A stretch of DNA of 64,000 nt from F23-D06 sp947167635 (GCA_947167635.1 CAMVIT010000005.1:1-64000); one strand, 5' to 3'; numbered from the stretch's first letter, positions 35,565 to 45,091 are shown. Translations and numbers: made by a program. The notes: a model not told the origin generated them from the sequence alone.

Positions 35565-37064
35565 CTATTTGTTCAATTGGATCCGCATCACCGTTCCTTG
35601 GTCGATGACGGAGGATTTCACGAAGAGTTTTCCCTTGTGGTATTCGTTGATGATACGGCGTGCCAAAGTCAGGCCGAGTCCCCAGCCACGGCTCTTGGAG
35701 GTGAAGCCGGGAGAGAAAATGCGCTTCTGCATTTTGTTCGGAATACCCTTGCCCGTGTCGGTGATATCAACAAACACCTTGCTTTTCTCTTCGGTGACAT
35801 CAATGGTGATGGCTCCCTTGCCATCCATGGCGTCCACGGAGTTTTTGCATAGATTCTCGATGACCCATTCGAACAAATAGCGGTTCAAGGGCAACACAAT
35901 GCTGTGCTCGGGCTTGTGGAATGTGATGGAGACCATGGAAGAGATACGCGACTGCAGGTATTGGCTGAACTCATCAATGACGGTCACCAAATCGGTGGAC
36001 TCCAGAACAGGTGCCGAGCCGATCTTGGAGAATCGCTGGGCGATGGTCTCCAAACGGTGTACATCCTTGCCGATTTCGGTGGGTACGGATTGGTCAATGG
36101 GCATCTCTTTGAGCAACTCAGTCCAGGCCATCAACGAGGAAATGGGTGTGCCCAATTGGTGGGCGGTCTCCTTGCTCATGCCCACCCACACACGGTTCTG
36201 CTCGGACCGACGGGATGTGCTGAACAGCAAATAGCCGATGATGAGGAATATAAAAATGAACCCGAATTGGATGAAGGGGAAAAACCGCAGCTGTTTCAAA
36301 ACGGATGACTCTTCGTAAAAGACATAACACCGGCCTCTGTCCACCAAGTCAAGCTCGATAGGTGGAATCTGGTCCTTCATGTCCTTCAACCGCTTGCTGA
36401 GGAGCACGGGATCTTGCAGGGTCAACGTGTCGATATTGCCGGCGTTGAGCACGTTGCGCTGGGTGCTGTCGGTGATGATGACCGGTACGGTGGCGGAGTT
36501 GATGACGGTTTCCTGGAAGAAAGCGTTAACCAGAGTGTCGATGACAACATGGAGGTCCACGACGGCAGGCATCTCTTGATAATAGACAGTCACATAATCG
36601 CGGCCATAGTAGGCAAGCCGCAGACTGTCGAATCCGGAGCGGAGGTCTCCGAGTTCGCGCACATTACGCATCTGAAGGATGGAGTCGGGAAGGTTGACGG
36701 CGGCATCGATGTCTCCGTTCCGGCCCACTACAATGAGGGGTATGGAGGTGTTGGCGGAGATGATGTCTTGATAGAATGTGAGGTCCTCATCCCAAGAGGC
36801 CTGCGTGACTTTCTTGATGGCTCCGGCTACAATACGGGCGTTGTTGCCCACATCTACCTTGATGGAGTGGAAGAAACGGTCGGTTTCGTTGACAAACTGC
36901 GCTTTATACGAGATGGCGCCAGCCCAGATTTCGATGCGCTTGCGCTCCTCTTGGGCGATATTGCCGATGAGTTTGTTGGAATAAACAAGGATAAGGACAA
37001 ACACAATGGCCGCTGTGATGAAGAGCAGCCATTTCCACCGAGTGGTATGGAGTTTGTCGTTCAT
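35565..37064 (-). CDS. Membrane sensor histidine kinase
   Basis: A 499-residue sensor. TM1 lies at about residues 12-30, a periplasmic domain of ~230 residues follows, and TM2 at about 262-281. The kinase core has the H-box KETAHQLGTPISSL with His302, N-box ENLCKNSVDAMDGKG, G1 DTGKGIP, the F-box region SPGFTSKS and G2 GWGLGLTLARR. No response regulator is adjacent. It ends the SurA-MoxR-kinase run on the minus strand (6-base gap to MoxR), suggesting an envelope-related signal. It converges with metH 32 bases away. Confidence 0.92.
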   Translation of the reverse strand: MNDKLHTTRWKWLLFITAAIVFVLILVYSNKLIGNIAQEERKRIEIWAGAISYKAQFVNETDRFFHSIKVDVGNNARIVAGAIKKVTQASWDEDLTFYQDIISANTSIPLIVVGRNGDIDAAVNLPDSILQMRNVRELGDLRSGFDSLRLAYYGRDYVTVYYQEMPAVVDLHVVIDTLVNAFFQETVINSATVPVIITDSTQRNVLNAGNIDTLTLQDPVLLSKRLKDMKDQIPPIELDLVDRGRCYVFYEESSVLKQLRFFPFIQFGFIFIFLIIGYLLFSTSRRSEQNRVWVGMSKETAHQLGTPISSLMAWTELLKEMPIDQSVPTEIGKDVHRLETIAQRFSKIGSAPVLESTDLVTVIDEFSQYLQSRISSMVSITFHKPEHSIVLPLNRYLFEWVIENLCKNSVDAMDGKGAITIDVTEEKSKVFVDITDTGKGIPNKMQKRIFSPGFTSKSRGWGLGLTLARRIINEYHKGKLFVKSSVIDQGTVMRIQLNK

Positions 37065-37070
37065 GATGGC

Positions 37071-38051
37071 TTATTCTGCGGCGGCGAGCAGCTTGTCGAT
37101 GATCTGTTCGACAGTGATGCCTTCGGCTTCTGCCTTGTAGTTCTTGATGATACGGTGGCGCAGGATGTTGTGGGCCACGGCTTTCACGTCCTCAATGTCG
37201 GGCGAGTACTTGCCGTCGAGCACAGCGTGCGTGCGTGCGCCGATGATGAGGAATTGGGAAGCACGCGGACCGGCACCCCAGGAGAGGTAGTCGTTGGCCC
37301 ACGGGTGGGCAAGCTTTGTGCCCGGACGGGTGAGTGTGGAGAGCTTCACGGCATAGCGATAGACGTTCTCCGGTACAGGAATCTTCTGCAGCAACTTTTG
37401 ATAGAAGATGATGTCCTCAACGGTCAGTACGCGATCGGGTTCCCGCATGGCACCGTGGATGGTGCTCTTTACAATCTGCTGTTCCTCCTCCACGGAAGGA
37501 TAGTCCAGCATGATGTTGAACATGAAACGGTCCTGCTGGGCTTCGGGCAGAGGATAGGTTCCCTCTTGCTCGATGGGGTTCTGGGTGGCCAACACGAAGA
37601 AGGGGTCAGGCAAGGCGTATGTGGTGCCGTTCATGCTGACAGAACGCTCCTGCATGGCCTCCAACAGAGCGGATTGCGTCTTGGGAGGCGTGCGGTTGAT
37701 CTCGTCTGCCAAGACGATGTTGGAAAAGATGGGGCCCTTGACAAACTTGAAGTTGCGGCTGTCATCGAGAATCTCGGCACCCATGATGTCGGACGGCATC
37801 AAGTCGGGAGTGAACTGGATACGGTTGTAACTCATATCGACTGCCTTGGCAATCGTGGTGATCATCAAGGTTTTGGCCAGTCCCGGTACACCGATGAGCA
37901 GCGCATGGCTGCGACTGAACATGGCCATGAGGATGTTCTTCACCACTTCGTCTTGACCCACAATGACTTTTGCGATCTCCTGCCGGAGTTGTTTGTATTT
38001 GTCAACGAAAGCTGCAATGGCTTCCACATCGTTCTTAGTGTTCAAATCCAT
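37071..38051 (-). CDS. MoxR-family AAA+ ATPase
   Basis: A 326-residue chaperone-like ATPase. Walker A GVPGLAKT near residue 54, Walker B IVLADEINRTPPKTQSALL, sensor 1 LATQNPIEQEGTYPLPEAQQDRF and a C-terminal helical lid with LTRPGTKLAHPW are typical. MoxR proteins usually work with DUF58 and VWA-domain partners (the bat cluster), which are not next to it here. It lies between the SurA-like gene and a sensor kinase. Role probably in maturation of an envelope complex; inference only. Confidence 0.93.
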   Translation of the reverse strand: MDLNTKNDVEAIAAFVDKYKQLRQEIAKVIVGQDEVVKNILMAMFSRSHALLIGVPGLAKTLMITTIAKAVDMSYNRIQFTPDLMPSDIMGAEILDDSRNFKFVKGPIFSNIVLADEINRTPPKTQSALLEAMQERSVSMNGTTYALPDPFFVLATQNPIEQEGTYPLPEAQQDRFMFNIMLDYPSVEEEQQIVKSTIHGAMREPDRVLTVEDIIFYQKLLQKIPVPENVYRYAVKLSTLTRPGTKLAHPWANDYLSWGAGPRASQFLIIGARTHAVLDGKYSPDIEDVKAVAHNILRHRIIKNYKAEAEGITVEQIIDKLLAAAE

Positions 38052-38066
38052 AGTTTGTTTTGGGTT

Positions 38067-39428
38067 TTACGGAATCTGCCATTTGGTAACGAAATCACAG
38101 TCCCGATATTGTTCGTTTAATTTTATACTCGTAACTTTTACTTTGTCCACAACCCATTTCTGCAATGCGTTGTACTTCTTCTCCTCCAGCGCGGCGTTCT
38201 TGATCATGTCATAATCTTCCACAATGTTGGCCTTGTGCTCGGCCACTTTCTCCTTGAGGTAAATCAGACGGTAGGCCATGACGCCATCTTCGTTGACGAA
38301 AGGCACGCATTCCGAATACTCGCCGGGGATGAGCTTGTTGATGGTCATGAAAGTGGTCTCGTCGAGCGACTGTTTGTCGAAGCTGTTGGAGTTGGTGTAG
38401 GGGTTGACGGCCAGTCCGCCGTTTTCCTTGGAGGGCCCTTCGGAGAAGCGCTTGGCAGCTTCGGTGATGTCGAGCTTCTCGTTGATGACGATGGAGCGGA
38501 TGCTGTCCAAATAGGTGATGGCGCGCACCTGCTCGTCTGTGGAAGGTTTGGGCTGGATGAGGATGTGCGCCACATGGATGGACTCACCCTTGCGTTCAAT
38601 CATCTGGATGATATGAAAACCGGCTTGCGTCTTGACGACGTGGGAGATCTCGCCGGTCTTGAGGTTGAAGGCGGCTGCCTCGAATTCGGGATAGAGGGTG
38701 CCGCGCTCCACAAAGCCCAGATCGCCGCCCTTGGAGGCACTGCCGGGGTCATCGGAGTAGAGACGCGCCAACATGGCGAATTTCTCACCACGGAGCACGC
38801 GCTCACGATATCCGTTCAGCCGTGTCTTCACCGCTTCGACCTCCTCCTCGCTGACGGGCGGGATCTTGACGATCTCGCCAAATTGGAAGGTCGTGGGCAC
38901 CATGGGCATGCTGTCCGCGGAAATGTTGGCGGCGAACTGCTTCACCTCCGACGGCGTGATAGTGATGTTTCCCGTGATCTTGTACTGAACCTGCTCGATG
39001 AGGGCCTGTTCGTACATCATCTCACGCATCTCTTTCTTGATCTGCGACATCGGCTTGTGGAAATAGTTCTCGATGTACTTTTCGTCACCACCGACTTGCT
39101 GGAGAAAATAGGCCATCCGCGTGTTGATGCGGTAGTCCACCTCCTCGTCGGAGACTTCAATGCTGTCCAGATCGGCCTGGTTGACCATCAGCTTGTTGAA
39201 CACGAGGGTCTCCAAAATGAAACATTTGGTCTCGAAAGGATCTTCCACGGTCTTGAATTGCGAGGCGTAGTCTATGTAATGTTTCTCAAGGTCGGACTGC
39301 ATGATGATCTCCTTGCCGATGACGGCGATGATGCCGTCCACGGGCACACCACCGCCTTGGGTCCAGCCGACCGCCGGCAACACGGCGAACATGATCATGC
39401 ACGCAATTTTTTTGAAGGTCCTATTCAT
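38067..39428 (-). CDS. Periplasmic peptidyl-prolyl isomerase, SurA-like
   Basis: A 453-residue periplasmic chaperone/isomerase started at the ATG at 39428 (MNRTFKKIACMIMFAVLPAVGW signal peptide). The N-terminal SurA-type helical domain (VDGIIAVIGKEIIMQSDLEK) is followed by two parvulin domains: the first has YSDDPGSASKGGDLGFVERG, the second ENGGLAVNPYT, the latter less complete. It should help outer-membrane proteins cross the periplasm, relevant to the many barrels encoded nearby. An alternative start at 39518 would place 30 non-signal residues ahead. First gene of the surA-moxR-kinase run. Confidence 0.9.
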   Translation of the reverse strand: MNRTFKKIACMIMFAVLPAVGWTQGGGVPVDGIIAVIGKEIIMQSDLEKHYIDYASQFKTVEDPFETKCFILETLVFNKLMVNQADLDSIEVSDEEVDYRINTRMAYFLQQVGGDEKYIENYFHKPMSQIKKEMREMMYEQALIEQVQYKITGNITITPSEVKQFAANISADSMPMVPTTFQFGEIVKIPPVSEEEVEAVKTRLNGYRERVLRGEKFAMLARLYSDDPGSASKGGDLGFVERGTLYPEFEAAAFNLKTGEISHVVKTQAGFHIIQMIERKGESIHVAHILIQPKPSTDEQVRAITYLDSIRSIVINEKLDITEAAKRFSEGPSKENGGLAVNPYTNSNSFDKQSLDETTFMTINKLIPGEYSECVPFVNEDGVMAYRLIYLKEKVAEHKANIVEDYDMIKNAALEEKKYNALQKWVVDKVKVTSIKLNEQYRDCDFVTKWQIP

Positions 39429-39523
39429 TTTTTGCCTAAGGTGAGTTTTTGAAACAGGGGGCGAAAATACAAAAAAAAGAAGACTTATGCCTTCTTTTAA
39501 ATGTTTAATCGCAGACAAGCAAA

Positions 39524-39682
39524 TTATTTTCTGCCCAGACTTTCGTCGGAAACCGTCAGTTTCTTTCTGCCTTTGGCTCTGCGTGCAGCCAGCACGCGGC
39601 GACCGTTGGCAGTGGACATTCTCTCTCTAAAACCATGCTTGTTTCTGCGTCTCTCGTTGGAGGGTTGAAATGTTCTTTTCAT
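39524..39682 (-). CDS. rpmH: 50S ribosomal protein L34
   Basis: A 52-residue ribosomal protein that is easy to overlook because of its size. It reads MKRTFQPSNERRRNKHGF at the start, RMSTANGRRVLAARRAKGRK in the middle and ends ESLGRK. Both the start MKRTFQPS and the very basic middle are diagnostic of L34. It has its own promoter 42 bases upstream. The following surA-like gene starts about 95 bases after its stop. Confidence 0.95.
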   Translation of the reverse strand: MKRTFQPSNERRRNKHGFRERMSTANGRRVLAARRAKGRKKLTVSDESLGRK

Positions 39683-39723
39683 CTTTCTATTGCGTTATAT
39701 TTTTACTTGCTTTTTTGAGGGCG

Positions 39724-39753
39724 CAAAGGTACACTTTTTTTAATATCATCCAA
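39724..39753 (-). promoter_or_regulatory. Promoter of rpmH (TTG, 19 bases, TACCTTTG)
   Basis: On the minus strand TTG (39751-39753) and TACCTTTG (39724-39731) are separated by 19 bases, a good match to the phylum's promoter consensus, followed by GCGCCC. Confidence 0.6.
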
Positions 39754-39867
39754 CTCTCTAATAAAAAAAGTTATAAACAGTAAAAACATCTCCCTTTGGC
39801 ATGTGAAATGTCCGAAATTTTTTTTATTATTGCTTTTTCAAAATACAATGCTAAAAAACTGAACGCC

Positions 39868-42318
39868 ATGAGTAGTAAAATCACCCTCCTGTTGACGGCT
39901 ATTTTATTAGTGATCAGTAAGATGTCGTTTTGTCAGATTGATAATCCGTATGCTGACTTTGATCCGAAGACACTGAAGGAAAATGCTAAATATGCTCGGA
40001 GTTTCGCGCCGAACACCTATGATGAGAAAGTCCTGTATAGTTGTATGGCCGACGTGGTCAATGCCGCCCGCGCCCAGTATGCTTTCCTGCCGGTGTTCAA
40101 ATCGGATGAGCGCATGGACTCCACCGCCATGTTCCAAGCTTCCTACCAGGCTCAGAAAGACGAGAAGACGCTTGACAATTTTGCACCGTACAAAACCACT
40201 TATTTCCGCCTGCGCAAATATGGCCTGGCTGGCAATGGCAATGAGTTGGTGACCAAAGTGAAAGCTTACCTCGGTGAAGCGGAATACAGCTATTACGACC
40301 TCTGCCTCGCCGCCGTGCAGTCCATCCTCAAAAGCCCCAAGACCGCAGAGGTCCTCCTCGACAAACAATATTCTTATTTGGGTATCGGCTTCAACACGGA
40401 TGCCATGATGAAGAGCATGTATATTTCGTTTGTCTTTGGCAACGACCGCACATTCAACAATTACAAGCCGTCCTATGGAGAAAGAGACCTTCCCTATACG
40501 AAAGGTCAGGCTGGATTCAAGAGCTATGACGACAAAATTTGTAAGAAATGTTCCACAGACCCCGCTCTCGAGGTGCTTTCCGAGCTGATTAGCGTCAATA
40601 AAAATAACGAGGTTTACATCAATACGGACGATTACAAGAATTTGAAGAAATTGATCGGAAAAGATGGCGATGCCATCGCACTCGATTTTGTCCAGCATTC
40701 CCAATACGAGTGTGACGACTTCACGGTGGACTATGACCTGTCGCACAGAGGCACGGTCACTAAGCCCATTACCTTTGAGAAAATCATGGAACTCAATGAG
40801 AACAGCAACCTGAAGTCCGGCAAACTCACTGCCAAGCTTTGCGATGTGCCGGAAACCGTCAACAATGATTTCGACATCAACATCCTTGTCCTGAAAGAGG
40901 GCAACCGCATTTGCCGCACGGTTATCACCAAGGCGGTTGAAACCAAAAAAGCGGAGAATGTGGAGAAAGTCAATTTTATCAAGGACTTGGCCAGTATCAA
41001 GGCCAAGGGTGAGTGGACGGCCGCGCCCGAAGACGGCGAGTTCAGCGTCACATTTCCTTACGACCTGAAAAAGACCGACTATACAACCGATGCCTACGAG
41101 AGCCAGCTCGGAACTTCCGATGTGCCGGAATACAAGCTTAATAGCATTGAAATCATTGCGCACAACTCTCCCAACTATTATAAAGATGCAGCCTACCAGA
41201 AGATCCAGGAAAAACGCGCCGATTTCCTTAAGAAAAGCATTTTAGCCAAATATCCCGGCACAGAGGTGACCGTGTCGTACGACTATTGCTGGGAGTCTTT
41301 CAAGAAAAACATTGTCAACGACGGTGAGTATTATGACATGAGTTTCTTGACCTTGGAAGCATGCGCCAAACAACTCAAGGCCGAGTCGTGGACAGTGAAA
41401 TATCTGGACAGCGCTTATCTTGCTCCCTGCCGCTATTACGAGATCAAATATCATGTGACCTACAAGGTGGATTCCAAAGCGCAAGAGCAGACCTTTGCGG
41501 TATGGAAGTTTAACAAGGCCTTGTCGGAGAAAAACCGCCCGTTGGCCATGTCTATTGAGAATTACATCATCGATCAGGTCGAGTCTGGACAATATACCGC
41601 CACTCCGTTGAACAACATGGTGATTCCCAAGCATAAGGACAATCAGGCTTTGCTTAACAACCGCCTTTACATGAAATATTACCTTGCCCCGAAGTTGACG
41701 GAGGCCATGTCAGAGGAGATGACCGAAATTTTCAACTTGAACACAGCTAATGTGAAATTGCTTTATAACACGACAGTCTGCGATGTTTTCCAAAGAAAGA
41801 TCACTTCCACGGCGGATATCGCCAAGACACAGGCCAATATTGACAAGCTCTATTCCATACCGGGCATTCCCAAGGATCGCGTGAATGCCATCAATATGGA
41901 ATACCAGATGATGATCATCGACTATCTTTCCGCTGTTCCTGCCAACATGGAGACCACTGCGTTGATGACTTCCACGTTTGCCAAGATCAAGGAAATACGC
42001 AATCCCGTGATGGACAGTTGGCAAAATGCGTATAAGTTGGCTGCCCGTTTTGCTTCGCAACGCGATTATATGTATGCGCTTTCCCTCATGGATCCTTTCC
42101 TTGGCGATGCAACCATCTCCGAGGATTTCCTTTTCTCTTACATCTCCATGGCAGCCCACCGTGAACAGACCTACCTCGGACCTCTCTTCGGCAAGGCGGT
42201 CAAGTTGGCAGCCGAGAAGAATGCCGTGAGACTTTGCGGACTGTTCGACGAACTGCCGGTGTGTGTGTTCGAGAACGAAGAGGTCAAAGCCATCGTATGC
42301 AAGGCCTGTAACCGTTAA
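39868..42318 (+). CDS. Large exported protein with N-terminal CAP-like domain
   Basis: An 816-residue protein from the ATG at 39868, giving signal peptide MSSKITLLLTAILLVISKMSF. The first ~180 mature residues resemble a CAP/SCP (cysteine-rich secretory, PR-1) domain: VVNAARAQYAFLPVFKSDERM corresponds to the opening helix, AAVQSILKSPKTAEVLLD to the conserved Ser-His helix region, and YLGIGFN to the core strand. The remaining 600 residues show no family I recognise; there is an OmpA-like-looking stretch (LNSIEIIAHNSPNYYKDAAYQKIQEKRADFLKK split around residues 445-480) that may be an OmpA-family remnant. Single gene, 9 bases before rluD. Confidence 0.65.
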   Translation: MSSKITLLLTAILLVISKMSFCQIDNPYADFDPKTLKENAKYARSFAPNTYDEKVLYSCMADVVNAARAQYAFLPVFKSDERMDSTAMFQASYQAQKDEKTLDNFAPYKTTYFRLRKYGLAGNGNELVTKVKAYLGEAEYSYYDLCLAAVQSILKSPKTAEVLLDKQYSYLGIGFNTDAMMKSMYISFVFGNDRTFNNYKPSYGERDLPYTKGQAGFKSYDDKICKKCSTDPALEVLSELISVNKNNEVYINTDDYKNLKKLIGKDGDAIALDFVQHSQYECDDFTVDYDLSHRGTVTKPITFEKIMELNENSNLKSGKLTAKLCDVPETVNNDFDINILVLKEGNRICRTVITKAVETKKAENVEKVNFIKDLASIKAKGEWTAAPEDGEFSVTFPYDLKKTDYTTDAYESQLGTSDVPEYKLNSIEIIAHNSPNYYKDAAYQKIQEKRADFLKKSILAKYPGTEVTVSYDYCWESFKKNIVNDGEYYDMSFLTLEACAKQLKAESWTVKYLDSAYLAPCRYYEIKYHVTYKVDSKAQEQTFAVWKFNKALSEKNRPLAMSIENYIIDQVESGQYTATPLNNMVIPKHKDNQALLNNRLYMKYYLAPKLTEAMSEEMTEIFNLNTANVKLLYNTTVCDVFQRKITSTADIAKTQANIDKLYSIPGIPKDRVNAINMEYQMMIIDYLSAVPANMETTALMTSTFAKIKEIRNPVMDSWQNAYKLAARFASQRDYMYALSLMDPFLGDATISEDFLFSYISMAAHREQTYLGPLFGKAVKLAAEKNAVRLCGLFDELPVCVFENEEVKAIVCKACNR

Positions 42319-42327
42319 AGCTTCGCG

Positions 42328-43374
42328 ATGCAAGAAATAGAAGAAAGCCTCCCGCAAGAGTCGGGCGAACTGTACGAACATTTTCGTTTCAACGTTGATC
42401 CGGGCACGGAGCTGCTGCGTATTGACAAGTATCTGTTCAATCTGCTTCGTCACACCTCCCGCAGCAAAATCCAGCAGGCGGCCAAGGCGGGCTGCATCCT
42501 CGTGAACGGCAAGCCTGAGAAACAGAATTATAAGGTTCACCCCAACGATGTCATCTCTGTGCTTATGCCAAAGCCGCCGCGCGTCACGGAGATTCTGCCA
42601 GAGGACATTCCCCTCGACATTCCGTACGAGGACGACGATCTGCTTATCGTCAACAAGGCCGCTGGCATGGTGGTGCACCCGGCATTCGGCAACTATACGG
42701 GCACCATGGTCAATGCCCTGTATCACTATCTTGGCAAGCAGCAGCTGCCCGATGGCTCGCCCGTGAAGCCGCTTTTGGTGCATCGTATCGACAAGAATAC
42801 TTCCGGCCTCCTTGTGGTTGCCAAAAACGAGCTGGCCCAGATGCGGTTGGCCAAGGTCTTCTTCGACCACGACCTGGAGCGTAAATATTATGCTTTGGCG
42901 TGGGGCGACTTCCCGGAGGATTCCGGAACCATTGTGGGCAATGTGGGGCGTAATCCGAAAGACCGCATGGTGATGACGGTTTTCCCCGAAGGTGACGAGC
43001 GTGGCAAGCATGCCGTGACCCACTGGCGAGTGATAGAACGTTTTGGCTATGTGACACTGATAGAGTGCCAGTTGGAGACGGGCCGCACCCACCAGATTCG
43101 CGTCCACATGCAATCCATCGGCCATCCTCTCTTCAATGACGAATCCTATGGCGGTGACCATATCTTGAAGGGCACGACTTTTTCAAAATATCAACAATTT
43201 ATCCGTAATTGTTTCGCACTGATGCCGCGACAAGCCCTGCATGCCAAGTCGTTGGGTTTCGTGCATCCCACCACCGGCAAGTTCACGCTTTTTGAATCGG
43301 AATTGCCCGCCGACTTCCAGGCTGTCCTCGACAAATGGCGCAGCTATGTCCATACAACGGTGGACAACGGATAG
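42328..43374 (+). CDS. 23S rRNA pseudouridine synthase RluD family
   Basis: A 348-residue enzyme of the RluA/RluD family. An S4 RNA-binding domain occupies residues 30-95 (LLRIDKYLFNLLRHTSRSKI, GCILVNGKPEKQNYKV). The catalytic domain has HRIDKNTSGLLVVAK with Asp155 as the nucleophile, ERKYYALAWG, and QLETGRTHQIRVHMQ. RluD modifies three uridines in helix 69 of 23S rRNA; Bacteroidota have several paralogues, so exact target is not certain. It follows the CAP-like gene by 9 bases. Confidence 0.92.
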   Translation: MQEIEESLPQESGELYEHFRFNVDPGTELLRIDKYLFNLLRHTSRSKIQQAAKAGCILVNGKPEKQNYKVHPNDVISVLMPKPPRVTEILPEDIPLDIPYEDDDLLIVNKAAGMVVHPAFGNYTGTMVNALYHYLGKQQLPDGSPVKPLLVHRIDKNTSGLLVVAKNELAQMRLAKVFFDHDLERKYYALAWGDFPEDSGTIVGNVGRNPKDRMVMTVFPEGDERGKHAVTHWRVIERFGYVTLIECQLETGRTHQIRVHMQSIGHPLFNDESYGGDHILKGTTFSKYQQFIRNCFALMPRQALHAKSLGFVHPTTGKFTLFESELPADFQAVLDKWRSYVHTTVDNG

Positions 43375-43464
43375 TCGTGGTTTCTTGTTTGATTGGGTGA
43401 ACAGTTTGCAAAATCCCCGCAAAACGTATCTCTCAATGGAATGATTCATGATTGGAGTGTGGAA

Positions 43465-44094
43465 TCATGCATAACATTTTGTTCCGTGTGCGCGGAATGT
43501 GCACCCTTGTCGCACAACACAGTCGGCACAGCTCTTACGGTTTTCGCTGCCACCGATTTTGACGATTCCCATCATGGACTTGAGAGGCACCATCAGCCCC
43601 GAATCGAGGAATGTGATGCCAATGCGCTCGGCACGCAAGCGTAAGGCAATCTCGCGGCTGTCTTCCAAAGAGGTGCCGCCATAGCCTGGACAGAATCGGA
43701 ACCCCATGTGTTCATAGGGAAGCTCGCGCTCAAACTCATCGGCACGTTGCTCCAGATACGCCGAAGCTGCGGCATCGAAGACGAGAGCATTGGTCATGTC
43801 CGTAAGTTGCAGGCGCTTTAGGCGGCGGTCCACTTGTGCCCCCAATGTGGTGGCACACAGCAAATAGCCATCCGCACCTGACAAGTGCTCCATGTAGGCG
43901 GGATTGGCGAGCATGAACGGCATTGGCTCTGTGAAATGCGCATATAGGTAATGAAACCCCGACAACTCCTCGACCTCCTGCACGGCATGCTCGATTCGAC
44001 GCAGGATATCGTTCTCCACCATGACGTCGGGCGGATAGCCCAAGTAGTGGACAATCGTGTCTGCCAGTTTTTTATTTGATGATTCGGTTTTCAT
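43465..44094 (-). CDS. Free-standing methionine synthase reactivation-domain protein
   Basis: A 209-residue protein that resembles the SAM-dependent activation domain of B12-dependent methionine synthase. The key motif RFCPGYGGTS (residues 133-142) corresponds to the R-x-x-PGY motif that binds SAM in MetH. The C-terminal CADCVVRQGCTFR is a cysteine cluster seen in stand-alone versions from other anaerobes. The domain would remethylate cobalamin that has oxidised to cob(II)alamin. The MetH at 33196 lacks this domain, so the two probably form a split enzyme. Start chosen at 44094 (MKTESSNKKL), overlapping the ruvC end by 23 bases; 44136 is also possible. Confidence 0.85.
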   Translation of the reverse strand: MKTESSNKKLADTIVHYLGYPPDVMVENDILRRIEHAVQEVEELSGFHYLYAHFTEPMPFMLANPAYMEHLSGADGYLLCATTLGAQVDRRLKRLQLTDMTNALVFDAAASAYLEQRADEFERELPYEHMGFRFCPGYGGTSLEDSREIALRLRAERIGITFLDSGLMVPLKSMMGIVKIGGSENRKSCADCVVRQGCTFRAHGTKCYA

Positions 44095-44635
44095 TGTTGG
44101 TGATGAAGGATTTCCAGTCGTTGAACTTGCCGCCACCGCCCATGACGACGCGCGACTGCAGGTGGTGGCACACGGCGGCGGCTAAGGCGTCCGTGGCATC
44201 CAGGAACTCGACATCTTGTGACAGCGGGTACATGTGGCACAGCATCGCAGCCACCTGCTCCTTGGCGGCATTGCCATTGCCTGTGATAGATTGCTTGATC
44301 TTTCGGGGCGGGTATTCAAAAACATCCATGCCCGCGTGCAGACAGGCTGCGATGACGACCCCCTGCGCGCGTCCCAACTTTAGCATCGACTGCACATTTT
44401 TGCCATAAAAAGGTGCTTCGATGGATAGAATGTCGGGGCGATATTGCTCAATCAAGGCATTGGTCTTCTCGTAAATGTATTTCAGCTTCGCATAATGATC
44501 GGACAATTTGTTCATTTGTATCACGCTGATCACCTCCACGTCCGACTTGTTGAGGTTGGTGTGCAGTACAGCGTAGCCCATCACGGAGGTGCCGGGGTCG
44601 ATGCCCAGAATGCGGTGTTCGGTCGTCTCTGCCAT
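44072..44635 (-). CDS. ruvC: Holliday junction resolvase RuvC
   Basis: A 187-residue endonuclease that resolves four-way DNA junctions. RILGIDPGTSVMGYAV holds the first catalytic Asp, LSIEAPFYGKNVQSMLKLGRAQG the Glu, and DATDALAAAVCHH the last two acidic residues. Length is typical. It overlaps the next gene downstream by 23 bases and shares the TAATG stop-start with the retropepsin-like gene upstream, so all three are likely co-translated. Confidence 0.95.
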   Translation of the reverse strand: MAETTEHRILGIDPGTSVMGYAVLHTNLNKSDVEVISVIQMNKLSDHYAKLKYIYEKTNALIEQYRPDILSIEAPFYGKNVQSMLKLGRAQGVVIAACLHAGMDVFEYPPRKIKQSITGNGNAAKEQVAAMLCHMYPLSQDVEFLDATDALAAAVCHHLQSRVVMGGGGKFNDWKSFITNNENRIIK

Positions 44636-45087
44636 TACTTTTTCTTGTCTGTGGTGAAATGGAGAAAACCCTCCTCGTAGTTGATGACAGCGTGGTTTTT
44701 TACAAAAAAATCGTTGCCAAGAATCATCTGCACGGGCTTTTTGTTCAGGCGGACGTAGGCCATGTTGATATATGAGAAGTCGAGCAGGGCCATGTTTTTG
44801 AACAGTTTCATCCTATAGCGACCGATGCGAAAGTCGGGTACATCGGCCACGCGCACGTCAAAATCATCGCCGCCAATGCCGGCGGTGACGCCTTCGTGCT
44901 CTTCGGTTTGCAGCTCAGGCAAGATTAATTTGGCGAAAGTGGCGTCCAAACAGCTGTGGGAGGCGCCTGTGTCAAGCACGATACGGACGGGGTGCCCTGC
45001 AATGGAACCGCTTACAAGGGTGTGATAATCCCCATGTTCCAATTGCATGACATGGAGCTTGACACTGTGTCTTTTTGTTGTATCCAT
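44635..45087 (-). CDS. Retropepsin-like aspartic protease
   Basis: A 150-residue cytoplasmic single-domain protein with an intact aspartic protease motif IVLDTGASHSCLD and the later core MILGNDFFVKN. Enzymes of this kind are active as homodimers, one Asp from each chain. There is no signal peptide. The stop codon overlaps the ruvC start by one base. An 8-bp hairpin lies 5 bases before the start codon (45092-45110). Substrate unknown. Confidence 0.85.
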   Translation of the reverse strand: MDTTKRHSVKLHVMQLEHGDYHTLVSGSIAGHPVRIVLDTGASHSCLDATFAKLILPELQTEEHEGVTAGIGGDDFDVRVADVPDFRIGRYRMKLFKNMALLDFSYINMAYVRLNKKPVQMILGNDFFVKNHAVINYEEGFLHFTTDKKK

Positions 45088-45091
45088 AAAA

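Noticed and set aside
36414..38120. A 568-codon plus-strand frame across the sensor kinase and MoxR genes
   Set aside because: Spans two good genes on the other strand and has no recognisable domain.
39907..41163. A 418-codon minus-strand frame opposite the CAP-like gene
   Set aside because: No signal or motifs; the plus-strand frame has a signal peptide and continues for 816 residues.
43447..43469. CATGATT/AATCATG hairpin between rluD and the MetH activation gene as a terminator
   Set aside because: Only 7 bp with a 9-base loop and no T-tract on either strand; it also overlaps the stop codon of the minus-strand gene.
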